Positions 16,286 to 22,988 of a DNA stretch of 24,248 nt are shown in pieces. The notes under the pieces were generated by a model. It was given only the letters and a program-made list of their open reading frames with translations. It was not told the origin of the DNA and did not search any database. Origin of the DNA: an uncultured Collinsella sp. (GTDB lineage Bacteria > Actinomycetota > Coriobacteriia > Coriobacteriales > Coriobacteriaceae); the NCBI GenBank assembly GCA_934617135.1, contig CAKTUC010000014.1, positions 1-24,248 of the forward strand. The letters are read 5' to 3'. How positions within the stretch are numbered: the first letter of the stretch is position 1; every line of letters begins with the position of its first letter. Both the position numbers and the translations under genes were made by a program.

Positions 16286-16352
16286 AGTTGCGGTGAAATA
16301 GTTCCTGTTCAAACGCTTCAAGCTTTCAATCGGGAACTATTTCACCGCAACT
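16286..16352. repeat. 67-bp palindromic intergenic element, GCGGTGAAATAG family, copy 2
   Basis: Arms AGTTGCGGTGAAATAGTTCC and its complement match at 21 of 22 positions around a 23-nt loop. It is the same length as the copy at 9827-9893 and shares its outer 16 nt exactly. It sits between copZ and csoR on the presumed copper mRNA, where it would form a strong hairpin. Confidence 0.85.
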
Positions 16353-16394
16353 GACGGGGGCATCCGGAAGATCGACCAGAAACGAGGACCCGCC

Positions 16395-16667
16395 ATGATG
16401 GCAGACCACAAATCGGTGACCCGTATGCTCAAGACGGCGCGCGGGCAGATCGACGGCATACTGAGGATGGTCGAGGAGGACCGCTACTGCGTCGATATTT
16501 CCACGCAGCTCATGGCCACGCAGGCACTCATCGCGCGCATCAACGCCGATGTGCTCAAAGCCCATATCGAGGGCTGCGTCGCCTCGGCCATCGAATCGGG
16601 CGACGAGGAACTCAAGGCCGCCAAGCTCGCCGAAATCGAACGCGTCGTCGACAAACTCGCAAAGTAA
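16395..16667 (+). CDS. csoR: Copper-sensing transcriptional repressor CsoR
   Basis: A 90-residue all-helical DUF156 regulator. The Cu(I) ligand set C32 (RYCVD), H57 (KAHIEG) and C61 (GCV) reproduces the Cys-His-Cys pattern that separates CsoR from RcnR/FrmR relatives. Family landmarks TRMLKTARGQIDGILRMVEEDRYC and ISTQLMATQAL are present. It should bind the G/C-rich dyad ahead of copA as a tetramer and let go when loaded with Cu(I). The ATG at 16395 has GAGGA 8 nt upstream; the next ATG codon is an equally possible start. The gene is last in the copper unit, separated from copZ by a palindromic element, so it may have its own weaker expression. Confidence 0.94.
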   Translation: MMADHKSVTRMLKTARGQIDGILRMVEEDRYCVDISTQLMATQALIARINADVLKAHIEGCVASAIESGDEELKAAKLAEIERVVDKLAK

Positions 16668-16768
16668 TTGGTGCATTGGGGTCAGGTTACTTTGCACCAT
16701 CTTGGTGCATGGGGGACAAGTACGCTTGCACCACCTTGGTGCAGATTAACCTGTCCCCCATGCACCAA
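16668..16768. repeat. Composite GGTGCA-family palindrome after csoR
   Basis: The 3' part (16702-16768) is a palindrome with outer arms TTGGTGCATGGGGGACA and a near-complement, plus an inner GCACCA/TGGTGC hairpin; it shares TTGGTGCAGATTAACCTG with the element at 10800-10869. The 5' part (16668-16701) is an extra half-element with the other core, GGGGTCAGGTT. It looks like one copy inserted into or recombined with another. It starts right after the csoR stop and may serve as its terminator. Confidence 0.75.
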
Positions 16769-16813
16769 ATGGGGTATAAAGGCGTGCAGCATATCGAATG
16801 AAAGGCAATTCGC

Positions 16814-17287
16814 ATGAATGACTTTATGAAAGGTCGCAACGGTGCCGACGAACTTACCATCGTGCTGGGCTTTGCCGGCATTGTCATCGCAATGATTGGC
16901 TCGATGGCTCGCGTCCAGTGGCTCAGCTGGATCGCCATCGCCGTCATCGTGATCGGCGTGCTGCGCGGCCTGTCCAAGAACGTCGACGCCCGCCGCAAGG
17001 AAAATGATGCCTTCGTTGCCGCGACCGCGAACGTCCCCGGCCTAGGCAAGTTCGTCGCCAGCTTGGGCGGCGGGACTGCAGCTGCCAACGCCTCGCGTGC
17101 GGCCGGCACCAGCAAGGAAGACTTTGAGCGCGCCAAGCGAACGGCCAAGAAGATGTGGAAGGGCCGCAAGACCACGGCATACCTCAAGTGCCCTAACTGC
17201 GGTCAGATGCTGTCCGTCCCCAAGGGCAAAGGCAAAATCCGCGTCACCTGCCCCAAGTGCCACGCCAAGATGGAAACCCGCTCCTAG
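16814..17287 (+). CDS. Small membrane protein with C-terminal zinc ribbon
   Basis: A 157-residue protein of unknown function. Two adjacent hydrophobic helices (about 14-32 and 36-51) form a membrane hairpin; an Ala-rich basic middle (about 55-120) follows; the C-terminus has CPNCG...CPKCH (a four-Cys zinc-ribbon, about 133-153) similar to the MJ0042/zinc-ribbon type. No catalytic motif is seen. AAAGG lies 8 nt upstream of the ATG. It follows the copper cluster on the same strand but is separated by a palindromic element, so co-regulation with copper is doubtful. A strong terminator follows. The topology suggests a cytoplasmic zinc ribbon tethered to the membrane; this is inference. Confidence 0.8.
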   Translation: MNDFMKGRNGADELTIVLGFAGIVIAMIGSMARVQWLSWIAIAVIVIGVLRGLSKNVDARRKENDAFVAATANVPGLGKFVASLGGGTAAANASRAAGTSKEDFERAKRTAKKMWKGRKTTAYLKCPNCGQMLSVPKGKGKIRVTCPKCHAKMETRS

Positions 17288-17307
17288 CAGCTACACCATA
17301 GGAAAAA

Positions 17308-17345
17308 TAAAAGCCGAGGCCTCGTGTTGAGACCTCGGCTTTTTT
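17308..17345. terminator. Bidirectional intrinsic terminator between convergent genes
   Basis: AAAAGCCGAGGCCTC pairs with GAGACCTCGGCTTTT (one G-U) around GTGTT. The plus strand continues in a T run, and the minus strand reads TTTTATTTTTCC after the stem. It can therefore end both the zinc-ribbon gene (plus) and the amidohydrolase gene (minus). Confidence 0.92.
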
Positions 17346-17378
17346 GAGCGCGGCAAAGGGGCCGTCCCTTTGTCACAC

Positions 17379-18749
17379 CTATGCCACGCCGTCGCGGGCG
17401 AGCTCCTCGGCCAGCGCTTCGGCAGGCATAGCCATAATCGCGTCGAGCTCGGCGTCCACCTCGGGAATACGCTTCACCTTGAGTTTGCGCACCAGGTTGC
17501 CGCGGCACATCACATGCATTGGCCCACGCAGAGCACACAGGTCATCGAGCGGGTTCTCGCGCGTCACCAAAATGTCGGCCGCCTTGCCGCACTCAAGCGT
17601 GCCGGTCTCGCCGCCCAGCCCCAGCAGCTCGGCATTGACTTGCGTGGCCGTATGCAGCGCAAACGCGTTGCTCACGCCCACGTACTTGGCAAAATAAGCC
17701 ACCTCGCGCCACATGTCGTACTGGGTCACGAACGGGCAGCTCGAGTCCGTGCCCAGGCCCACCTTAACGCCTGCCTCCAGCGCCGCACGAGCACTCTCGA
17801 TAATGCCCGAGCACACGATGTCGCCGTTCTTCTTTTGCATGTCAGTCGAATGAGTCTTCTCCGGATCGAGCAGTACGAACGGCAGTGCAGGGCTGATCGT
17901 GCAGGTCACGCTCGGCGCGCGTCCCTCGAGCTGCGTTCCCGCGGCGCCGCGGTACAGTTCCAGAATCTCAGGCGTCAGCGGAGCGCCGTGCTCGATTGTG
18001 TCGACGCCGGCCTGAAGCGCGGCCTTCACACCTTCGGTACTCTCGACATGGGCCATGACCGGAAGGCCAACCCCGTGCGCCGCCTTGCACGCCGCCGCGG
18101 CGACATCGACCGGCATGCGCAGCACGCCAGGCTCGCCTACTTCGGTCGCGTCGAACACGCCACCCGTCACGAACAGCTTGATGACATCGGCACCGTGCGC
18201 ATACAGATCACGCACCTGTTCGGCCGCCTCGTCGGGGGTATTGGCGACCTGCGCGAACAGCCCCGCACCGTGACCACCCGGTACCGTGACACCCGTTCCC
18301 GGCGCCACCAGACGCGGACCCTGATACTTGCCGGCGTCGATAGCGTTGCGCACGGCGATATCGGCAAACAGCGGGTCACCCGCACCGCGCACCGTGGTCA
18401 CGCCGCTTGCCAGCTGCTGCTGGGCACTGCCTTTGAGGATGTGGCGAACGATGGCGCGGCCCACGGGATTGTCGAGCTTCTTCATCAGCGCGCCCGCATC
18501 GCCCGCCGAGACCGGCTTGCCCGAACCGCAAAGATGCACGTGCATATTGATGAGGCCCGGCATGAGATACGCCCCTGCCAGGTCGATGACCTCGGCCCCC
18601 GCTGGAGCTTGGGCCACAGCGCTCGGTCCCATCCAGGTGATGATGCCACGCTCGACGACCACGGCCATATCGGGCTGCGGCTCCATATGCTCCGAACCAT
18701 CCAGAACGGTCGCATTGATAAACAACGTGGGACGATCGGCAGTCGCCAT
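17379..18749 (-). CDS. Metal-dependent amidohydrolase (imidazolonepropionase/prolidase-like)
   Basis: A 456-residue cytoplasmic TIM-barrel hydrolase. Metal and catalytic residues fit the superfamily: H70-V-H72 after MPGLINM, K191 (VIKLFVTGG, the likely carboxylated lysine), H234 (VMAHVES), H254 (TIEHGA) and D335 (GLGTDSS). The N- and C-terminal parts build the usual beta-sandwich (CGKAADILVTRENPLDDL). This set matches the imidazolonepropionase-like / Xaa-Pro dipeptidase-related group often annotated only as amidohydrolase family protein; the substrate cannot be told. The ATG at 18747-18749 has GGGGGAGGAG 7 nt upstream, which rules out the longer frame starting near 18878. No histidine-degradation genes are nearby. 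It appears monocistronic, with a terminator downstream and a palindrome array upstream. Confidence 0.9.
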   Translation of the reverse strand: MATADRPTLFINATVLDGSEHMEPQPDMAVVVERGIITWMGPSAVAQAPAGAEVIDLAGAYLMPGLINMHVHLCGSGKPVSAGDAGALMKKLDNPVGRAIVRHILKGSAQQQLASGVTTVRGAGDPLFADIAVRNAIDAGKYQGPRLVAPGTGVTVPGGHGAGLFAQVANTPDEAAEQVRDLYAHGADVIKLFVTGGVFDATEVGEPGVLRMPVDVAAAACKAAHGVGLPVMAHVESTEGVKAALQAGVDTIEHGAPLTPEILELYRGAAGTQLEGRAPSVTCTISPALPFVLLDPEKTHSTDMQKKNGDIVCSGIIESARAALEAGVKVGLGTDSSCPFVTQYDMWREVAYFAKYVGVSNAFALHTATQVNAELLGLGGETGTLECGKAADILVTRENPLDDLCALRGPMHVMCRGNLVRKLKVKRIPEVDAELDAIMAMPAEALAEELARDGVA

Positions 18750-18898
18750 ATCGAGCTCCTCCCCCTCAAAAAACTTCAACATTTGTCCATTATTACCCAG
18801 TTCGGTAGGATTGCTGCGGACATATCGGTTAACGGAGAAAGGAGGAGATGCGGAGAATGGAATGCGTTGCAGCCCCATTCCAGCGACATCCGGGAAAT

Positions 18899-19117
18899 GT
18901 CTAGATCTGTAACAGGCAGACCGTCTTTAACCTTCCAAATGTTACAGATCGAGATCTTTCGGCACCGCGTCAAACCTTTGTCTCAATCTGCAACAGTTGG
19001 GTCGAATTTTGGCCGTTAGATGTTACAGATTGAGATCTTTTAGCGGCAGCCAATCTTCTGTCTCGATCTGTAACAGTTGCGAGGCCGAACGGCCCCTTGT
19101 TGTTACAGATCGAGACA
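18899..19117. repeat. Array of three 58-bp inverted-repeat units (GTCTCGATCTGTAAC family)
   Basis: Units at 18899-18956, 18980-19037 and 19060-19117. Each has a left arm like GTCTCGATCTGTAACAG, exactly 25 variable bases, and a right arm GTTACAGATCGAGAC or close to it; the third unit has a perfect 15-bp stem. Gaps between units are 23 and 22 nt, giving a period of 80-81 bp, and the gaps share a loose pattern (CGGCNNC...CAA). AG after the left arm is invariant. The array lies 3' of the nuclease-like gene and 5' of the amidohydrolase gene. Confidence 0.9.
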
Positions 19118-19157
19118 AACTCGGCAGGAACAACCACATCCGCGTCAGTTGCACCCC

Positions 19158-20201
19158 TCAGCGCCCATACCACCGCCGCCTCCATTGCTCAGCCAAATCG
19201 GCCCGCTGCGGAATGCCCGCCAGTCTCATCTTTTCAGCCAGCTTCCCCGGATTCTTGAGCTCATCAAACGTAAACCTAAGCACCTTGTGCCCGAGCATCG
19301 TCAGATGAGACTCTCGCTGACGTTCTGCCACGAACGGGTCGACCGACTCCCGATCCTCACCATCCTGCAGGATATACTTTCCCTTCCCGTCGAGCTCGCC
19401 GATAACGCATGTCCCGTCCTCGAGCCTCCAAAAATAATCAACGCGAAACACTTGGCTCGGATCAAGCGGGTCGCGAAACTCCACCTGCAACTCTGGCACC
19501 GGGAAACCGTATGCAATAAAGAACGCCCGAAAACGAGACTCGCCGCCGTTTTCGGACAGCCCGTCCGCATACGACGCAATCACCTGTGCCCTGCGATGCC
19601 CTCGCCTGCCCTCGCAATCGGCGCGGAGGCGCTCGCACAGGTCATCGCGCGATACGCCCTTTGCTCGCAACGCAGAATCGGCAATCGCCAGGCCATACGA
19701 AAACGGCGCGCGCAGCAGGCAATCCTCTACCGTGCGCCAAAACGGCGTCACCCGCACGCCATCAACACGCTCGAGTGCGCCCGCCATCTGCGGACGCAAC
19801 AACCTGCACCCGCTGCTCAGCGCCGCGGTACAGCCCGTCTTAACAAGAAAACGCGGACCGAGCAAATCGTTCGGCACCTCCAGGCTCCACAGAAGCGCCG
19901 CGTCATAACCCCAGAACGCCCAATCGGGATGAAACTCCGCAAGACCCTTGATGGTCCGTAGCGCCCGCTCCGGCGGCATCAGCGAATCCCAATCATACTG
20001 AAAACAGAACAGATACGGTTCGGGTTCCGCAATATCATCGGTTCCCACATGCCGTCGCAGCCACATGAGCTCGGCATTGTCGTGCGTCACAAGCAGCACG
20101 CCTTGTTCAGCCGCCTCCGTGAGTCTGGCAAGCATCCTATTCCGCGCCAAGGTGTTACGTGTTGCATGCCTGTGTTTGAAAACGGTATTAGACACTTCCA
20201 T
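19158..20201 (-). CDS. AbiEi-like/DUF559 protein with PD-(D/E)XK nuclease-type C-terminus
   Basis: About 347 residues. The C-terminal third resembles DUF559/Vsr-like domains of actinobacterial AbiEi-type proteins: GGESRFRAFFIAYGFPVPE (219-237), Q239, a first acidic residue D255 in FRVDYFW, then E269-L-D271-G-K273 (an ExDGK form of the (D/E)xK motif), and RESHLTMLGHKVLRFT (296-311). The N-terminal part (about 10-200) recalls the winged-helix and linker of AbiEi antitoxins (WAFWGYDAALLWSLEVPNDL). Function is unproven: a nuclease, a DNA-binding regulator or a toxin-antitoxin relic are all possible; no AbiEii partner is adjacent. The start is uncertain: ATG 20199-20201 is used here, ATG 20226-20228 is an alternative, and the longest frame (to 20291) would overlap a repeat. 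Palindrome units flank it on both sides. Confidence 0.75.
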   Translation of the reverse strand: MEVSNTVFKHRHATRNTLARNRMLARLTEAAEQGVLLVTHDNAELMWLRRHVGTDDIAEPEPYLFCFQYDWDSLMPPERALRTIKGLAEFHPDWAFWGYDAALLWSLEVPNDLLGPRFLVKTGCTAALSSGCRLLRPQMAGALERVDGVRVTPFWRTVEDCLLRAPFSYGLAIADSALRAKGVSRDDLCERLRADCEGRRGHRRAQVIASYADGLSENGGESRFRAFFIAYGFPVPELQVEFRDPLDPSQVFRVDYFWRLEDGTCVIGELDGKGKYILQDGEDRESVDPFVAERQRESHLTMLGHKVLRFTFDELKNPGKLAEKMRLAGIPQRADLAEQWRRRWYGR

Positions 20202-20251
20202 CACCACCACATCGGACAAATGAGCCATCGCCGCTGTCGCCGCCGACAAAC

Positions 20252-20389
20252 GTCTCAATCTGTAACAGGAAGACGTTCTCCAGGCCCCCAAACGTTACAG
20301 ATTTAGACAAACCAGCGGCGCCCAAGCGTTCATCTCGATCTGTAACAGGAAGACCGGTTTTTTGTCCCTAAACGTTACAAATCGAGACA
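20252..20389. repeat. Array of two 58-bp inverted-repeat units (GTCTCGATCTGTAAC family)
   Basis: Units at 20252-20309 and 20332-20389, again with 25 bases between arms and 22 nt between units, so the period is 80 bp as in the array at 18899-19117. Both loops begin GAAGAC and end AAAC, closer to each other than to the other three. They lie 5' of the nuclease-like gene (minus strand) and 3' of the next gene. Confidence 0.9.
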
Positions 20390-20428
20390 AAAAGGCAGCA
20401 GGCAAGGCAGGTGACAACCGTCCATCCC

Positions 20429-21136
20429 CTACTCCCATTCCTGTTCGTAGATGTTGAGCGACTTCACGTACCGCCCCTGGGCGCCCATGATGTCGCGGAC
20501 CAGGCGCAAAAAGAAGCTGATGCACGAGGTGTCGAAACCGTCCTCTAAGTCCTCGGGATGCACCGCGCCCGGCCCGTCGACCGCCGTGTCGCTCAGGCGC
20601 GCGATGTCATACAGGTAGAGCTGCCCCGCCGTCAGCCAGACATCGTCGACGCACGCGAGTCGCACCGCAATCGCGCCATCGTTCCAGTGCTCCTTTTGCA
20701 CGATATGTGGGTCGTAGGCGTCAAAGCGGCGGTCGGTGCGCGTGTCCTTCAGCACGACCATGCCAGTCGCGGGATCCTTGTCCAAAATGCCAAAGCGCGA
20801 AAAGTACTGCGTATCGCGCACCTGCTTAAGTCGCTCGAGCGAAGCGGGCGAAATTGACGCTGGCGGCTCGTCAACATACAGTTCGAGCAGCGTCGCGCCA
20901 TGGTGATAGGGGCGCTCGAACAGCAGCCAATCGGTAAATGCCATGTTATAGGCCATGATTTCGTTTTGTGAGGGCTCTGTGCAATAGCTGAGCCACGGAT
21001 CGACAATGATCTCGAATTGCTCGCGAGCCGGCTCCAGGAATTGAAACTTCCGCAGCATCCAAAAGTGAGCCATATCGGCAATATCGTTGCCGACGGCCTC
21101 GTCCAGCTGCGCTCGGTCAAAAACGTGATCAGTCAT
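20429..21136 (-). CDS. Protein of unknown function, 235 aa
   Basis: I do not recognise a family. The frame is well supported: GAGGAGG lies about 5 nt upstream of the ATG and composition matches neighbouring genes. The protein is acidic and soluble, without signal peptide or membrane helix. It is rich in Trp/Tyr/Asp, with stretches such as FEIIVDPWLSYCTEPSQNE, MAFTDWLLFERPYHHGATLL, a central YFSRFGILDKDPATGMVVLKD and a C-terminal SCISFFLRLVRDIMGAQGRYV. The middle part could be a small beta-barrel-like domain, as in proteins sensing or binding a ligand, but this is a guess. It has no obvious functional neighbour: the repeat array lies downstream and a noncoding stretch upstream. Confidence 0.75.
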   Translation of the reverse strand: MTDHVFDRAQLDEAVGNDIADMAHFWMLRKFQFLEPAREQFEIIVDPWLSYCTEPSQNEIMAYNMAFTDWLLFERPYHHGATLLELYVDEPPASISPASLERLKQVRDTQYFSRFGILDKDPATGMVVLKDTRTDRRFDAYDPHIVQKEHWNDGAIAVRLACVDDVWLTAGQLYLYDIARLSDTAVDGPGAVHPEDLEDGFDTSCISFFLRLVRDIMGAQGRYVKSLNIYEQEWE

Positions 21137-21455
21137 GGCATCCTCCTCAAACTGATGGACCTCAATTTGAGCTTACGAGGAGGGCAGACGACCATGGCCA
21201 GCACGGGCAAAATGGACCTCCGGCTGCAAACCAGATGCAGACCAAACACTTGACGGGGCACTTGACCGAATGAGCACACCGCAAAGAAACCGCAGGCAGA
21301 CATAGACAGCAAGCCCGCTATTTTGAGTCAAACGCCCGCCATCACCACAGAAACAGCAGAGCACCACAACCGTAAACGTCGACGAATGAACACCCACGCG
21401 TCGATAAATGAACAGGCACTCTGCACAGAGTGTCCCCAACGACTAGACAAAAAAC
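21137..21455. other. Noncoding stretch upstream of the unknown gene
   Basis: About 320 nt without a convincing gene; short frames here have no ribosome-binding site. It contains an imperfect 16-bp direct repeat (CGTCGACGAATGAACA at 21377-21392, CGTCGATAAATGAACA at 21399-21414; 22 bp apart) and a partial GTCCCCAACGACTAG sequence at 21432-21446 that echoes one arm of the terminator next to it. The promoter of the gene at 20429-21136 should be here but no clear -35/-10 was found. Confidence 0.4.
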
Positions 21456-21487
21456 AACGTCCCCAATGACTAGTCATTGGGGACGTT
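21450..21487 (-). terminator. Perfect 32-bp palindrome, terminator of gltBD
   Basis: AACGTCCCCAATGACT and its exact complement form a 32-bp perfect palindrome (21456-21487), so the stem has no unpaired loop beyond what sterics require. On the minus strand it begins 14 nt after the gltD stop and is followed by GTTTTTTG, the hallmark of an intrinsic terminator. A half-copy (GTCCCCAACGACTAG) lies at 21432-21446. Confidence 0.85.
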
Positions 21488-21501
21488 CTTAAATGACTAC
21501 T

Positions 21502-22983
21502 TTACAGCTCCAACGCCTCGGCGACTTCGGCTGCGCAGGCCAGGGCATCGGCCATGGCACTCACAACGAGCGAGCTGCCGTTGCGGGCATCACCCGCCAC
21601 ATACACCGGCGCGGCATCCGCGGCGACACCCTCCGTGCGAGCCGCGAGGTGCGAGCCCTCGGAGGCCATCACCGGCAGCGGACGACCAGCGGTGGCAACA
21701 GGCACGCTCACCGCATCGAACACGCCATGCTCGGGACCCGTAAAGCCGCAGGCGATGAGCACCAGCTGCGCCGGCACCTCGTGTTCGGAGCCCGCAATGC
21801 GCTCGGGCTTACCGCCCGACCAGTCCAAGTCGACCACGCGCAAACCCGCAGCCGCACCCTTCTTGTCCAGCAGCACCTCGAGCGTATCCACGCCCCAGGC
21901 ACGCATCTCGCCACCCATGGCAGCGATAGCCTCCTGCTGGCCATAGTCGGTCTTCTTGACGTTGGGCCACTGCGGCCAGGGGTTGCTCGCCGTGCGCTTA
22001 TCGGGTGCCGCCGGCAAGAACTCAAACTGGCGCACGCTGCGCGCACCCTGGCGCACTGCGGTACCCACGCAGTCGTTGCCGGTATCGCCGCCGCCAATGA
22101 CCACGACATCCAGGCCGCGCGCGTCAATGGCGGGCTCGCCGCCATCGAGCACCGAGACGGTCGATGCCGTCAGGTAGTCCACGGCGTACACCACGCCCGG
22201 AGCGTCGATGTTCGCAGCCGAAAGGCCACGCGGAGCACGGGCGCCGGCAGCCACCACGACGGCGTCAAAGCCGTCGAGCTTGGCAGCAACCACGGAGTCG
22301 CTCACGTCGGCACTCAGCTCAAAGACAATGCCCAGCTCGCGCATGAGTGCCACACGGCGCTCGACCACGGACTTCTCGAGCTTCATGTTGGGGATGCCGT
22401 ACATGAGCAGGCCGCCCGGGCGGTCGTCACGCTCAAACACCGTCACGCGGGCGCCGCGACGGGCGAGCTCCCACGCAGCCACCAGACCGGCAGGGCCGGA
22501 GCCCACTACGGCAACCGTAGGCGCGCCCTCCCCCGCCGGCTCAAAGCGGCGCGGACCGCCGTTAGCCCACTCGTGGTCGCTGATCGCGCGCTCGTTGTCG
22601 TGAATCGTCGTGGGCTGGCCGTCGACCGAGCCCAGGTTGCACGCGGCCTCGCACAGCGCCGGGCACACGCGGCTCGTGAACTCGGGCATGGGCGAGGTGA
22701 GCGACAGGCGCTCGGCAGCCTCGTCCCAGCGGCCGCGGTACACCAGCTCATTCCACTCGGGAATCAGGTTGTGCAGCGGGCAGCCGCTCGGGCGTGCCTT
22801 GCCAAAGCTCGCGCCCATCTGGCAAAACGCCACGCCGCACATCATGCAGCGGCTCGCCTGGGCACGACGTGCATCGTCATCGAGCTCCACGTACAGCGGA
22901 TCAAAATCATGGCTGCGCTCCTCCACGGGGCGAAGCTCGTGGGTCACGCGATCGATATCAAGAAAAGCACCGGGCTTACCCAT
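21502..22983 (-). CDS. gltD: Glutamate synthase (NADPH), small subunit
   Basis: A 493-residue FAD/iron-sulfur flavoprotein that feeds electrons from NADPH to the large subunit for glutamate formation from glutamine and 2-oxoglutarate. The N-terminal Fe-S region has C46-x2-C49-x4-C54 with C68 (RCMMCGVAFC...GCPLHN) and C107, C111, C115 (CPALCEAAC). The FAD motif VVGSGPAGLVAA (159-170) and a second dinucleotide motif VIGGGDTGNDCVG follow; C-terminal YVAGDARNGSSLVVSAMADA closes the FAD site. The length is normal. Its ATG is 5 nt after the gltB stop, with AAGGAGG inside the end of gltB, so translation is coupled. The perfect palindrome downstream ends the operon. Confidence 0.96.
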   Translation of the reverse strand: MGKPGAFLDIDRVTHELRPVEERSHDFDPLYVELDDDARRAQASRCMMCGVAFCQMGASFGKARPSGCPLHNLIPEWNELVYRGRWDEAAERLSLTSPMPEFTSRVCPALCEAACNLGSVDGQPTTIHDNERAISDHEWANGGPRRFEPAGEGAPTVAVVGSGPAGLVAAWELARRGARVTVFERDDRPGGLLMYGIPNMKLEKSVVERRVALMRELGIVFELSADVSDSVVAAKLDGFDAVVVAAGARAPRGLSAANIDAPGVVYAVDYLTASTVSVLDGGEPAIDARGLDVVVIGGGDTGNDCVGTAVRQGARSVRQFEFLPAAPDKRTASNPWPQWPNVKKTDYGQQEAIAAMGGEMRAWGVDTLEVLLDKKGAAAGLRVVDLDWSGGKPERIAGSEHEVPAQLVLIACGFTGPEHGVFDAVSVPVATAGRPLPVMASEGSHLAARTEGVAADAAPVYVAGDARNGSSLVVSAMADALACAAEVAEALEL

Positions 22984-22988
22984 GGCAC

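Noticed and set aside
18847..18903. Tiny plus-strand frame (18 codons) after AAAGGAGGAG, ahead of the first repeat unit
   Set aside because: The ribosome-binding-like sequence is attractive, but the frame ends inside the repeat, matches nothing known, and purine-rich DNA antisense to the amidohydrolase leader explains it equally well.
20202..20291. Longest start for the nuclease-like protein
   Set aside because: The extra N-terminus would be encoded partly by palindrome unit 4 and has no ribosome-binding site; starts at 20228 or 20201 are more likely.
18899..20389. CRISPR array
   Set aside because: Repeats are 15-17 nt and alternate in orientation, spacings alternate between 25 and 22-23 nt, and no cas gene is near. 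The arms pair with each other, so inverted-repeat units are the better description.
21173..21439. 88-codon minus-strand frame in the noncoding stretch
   Set aside because: No ribosome-binding site, Cys/Val-rich random-looking translation, and it covers direct repeats.
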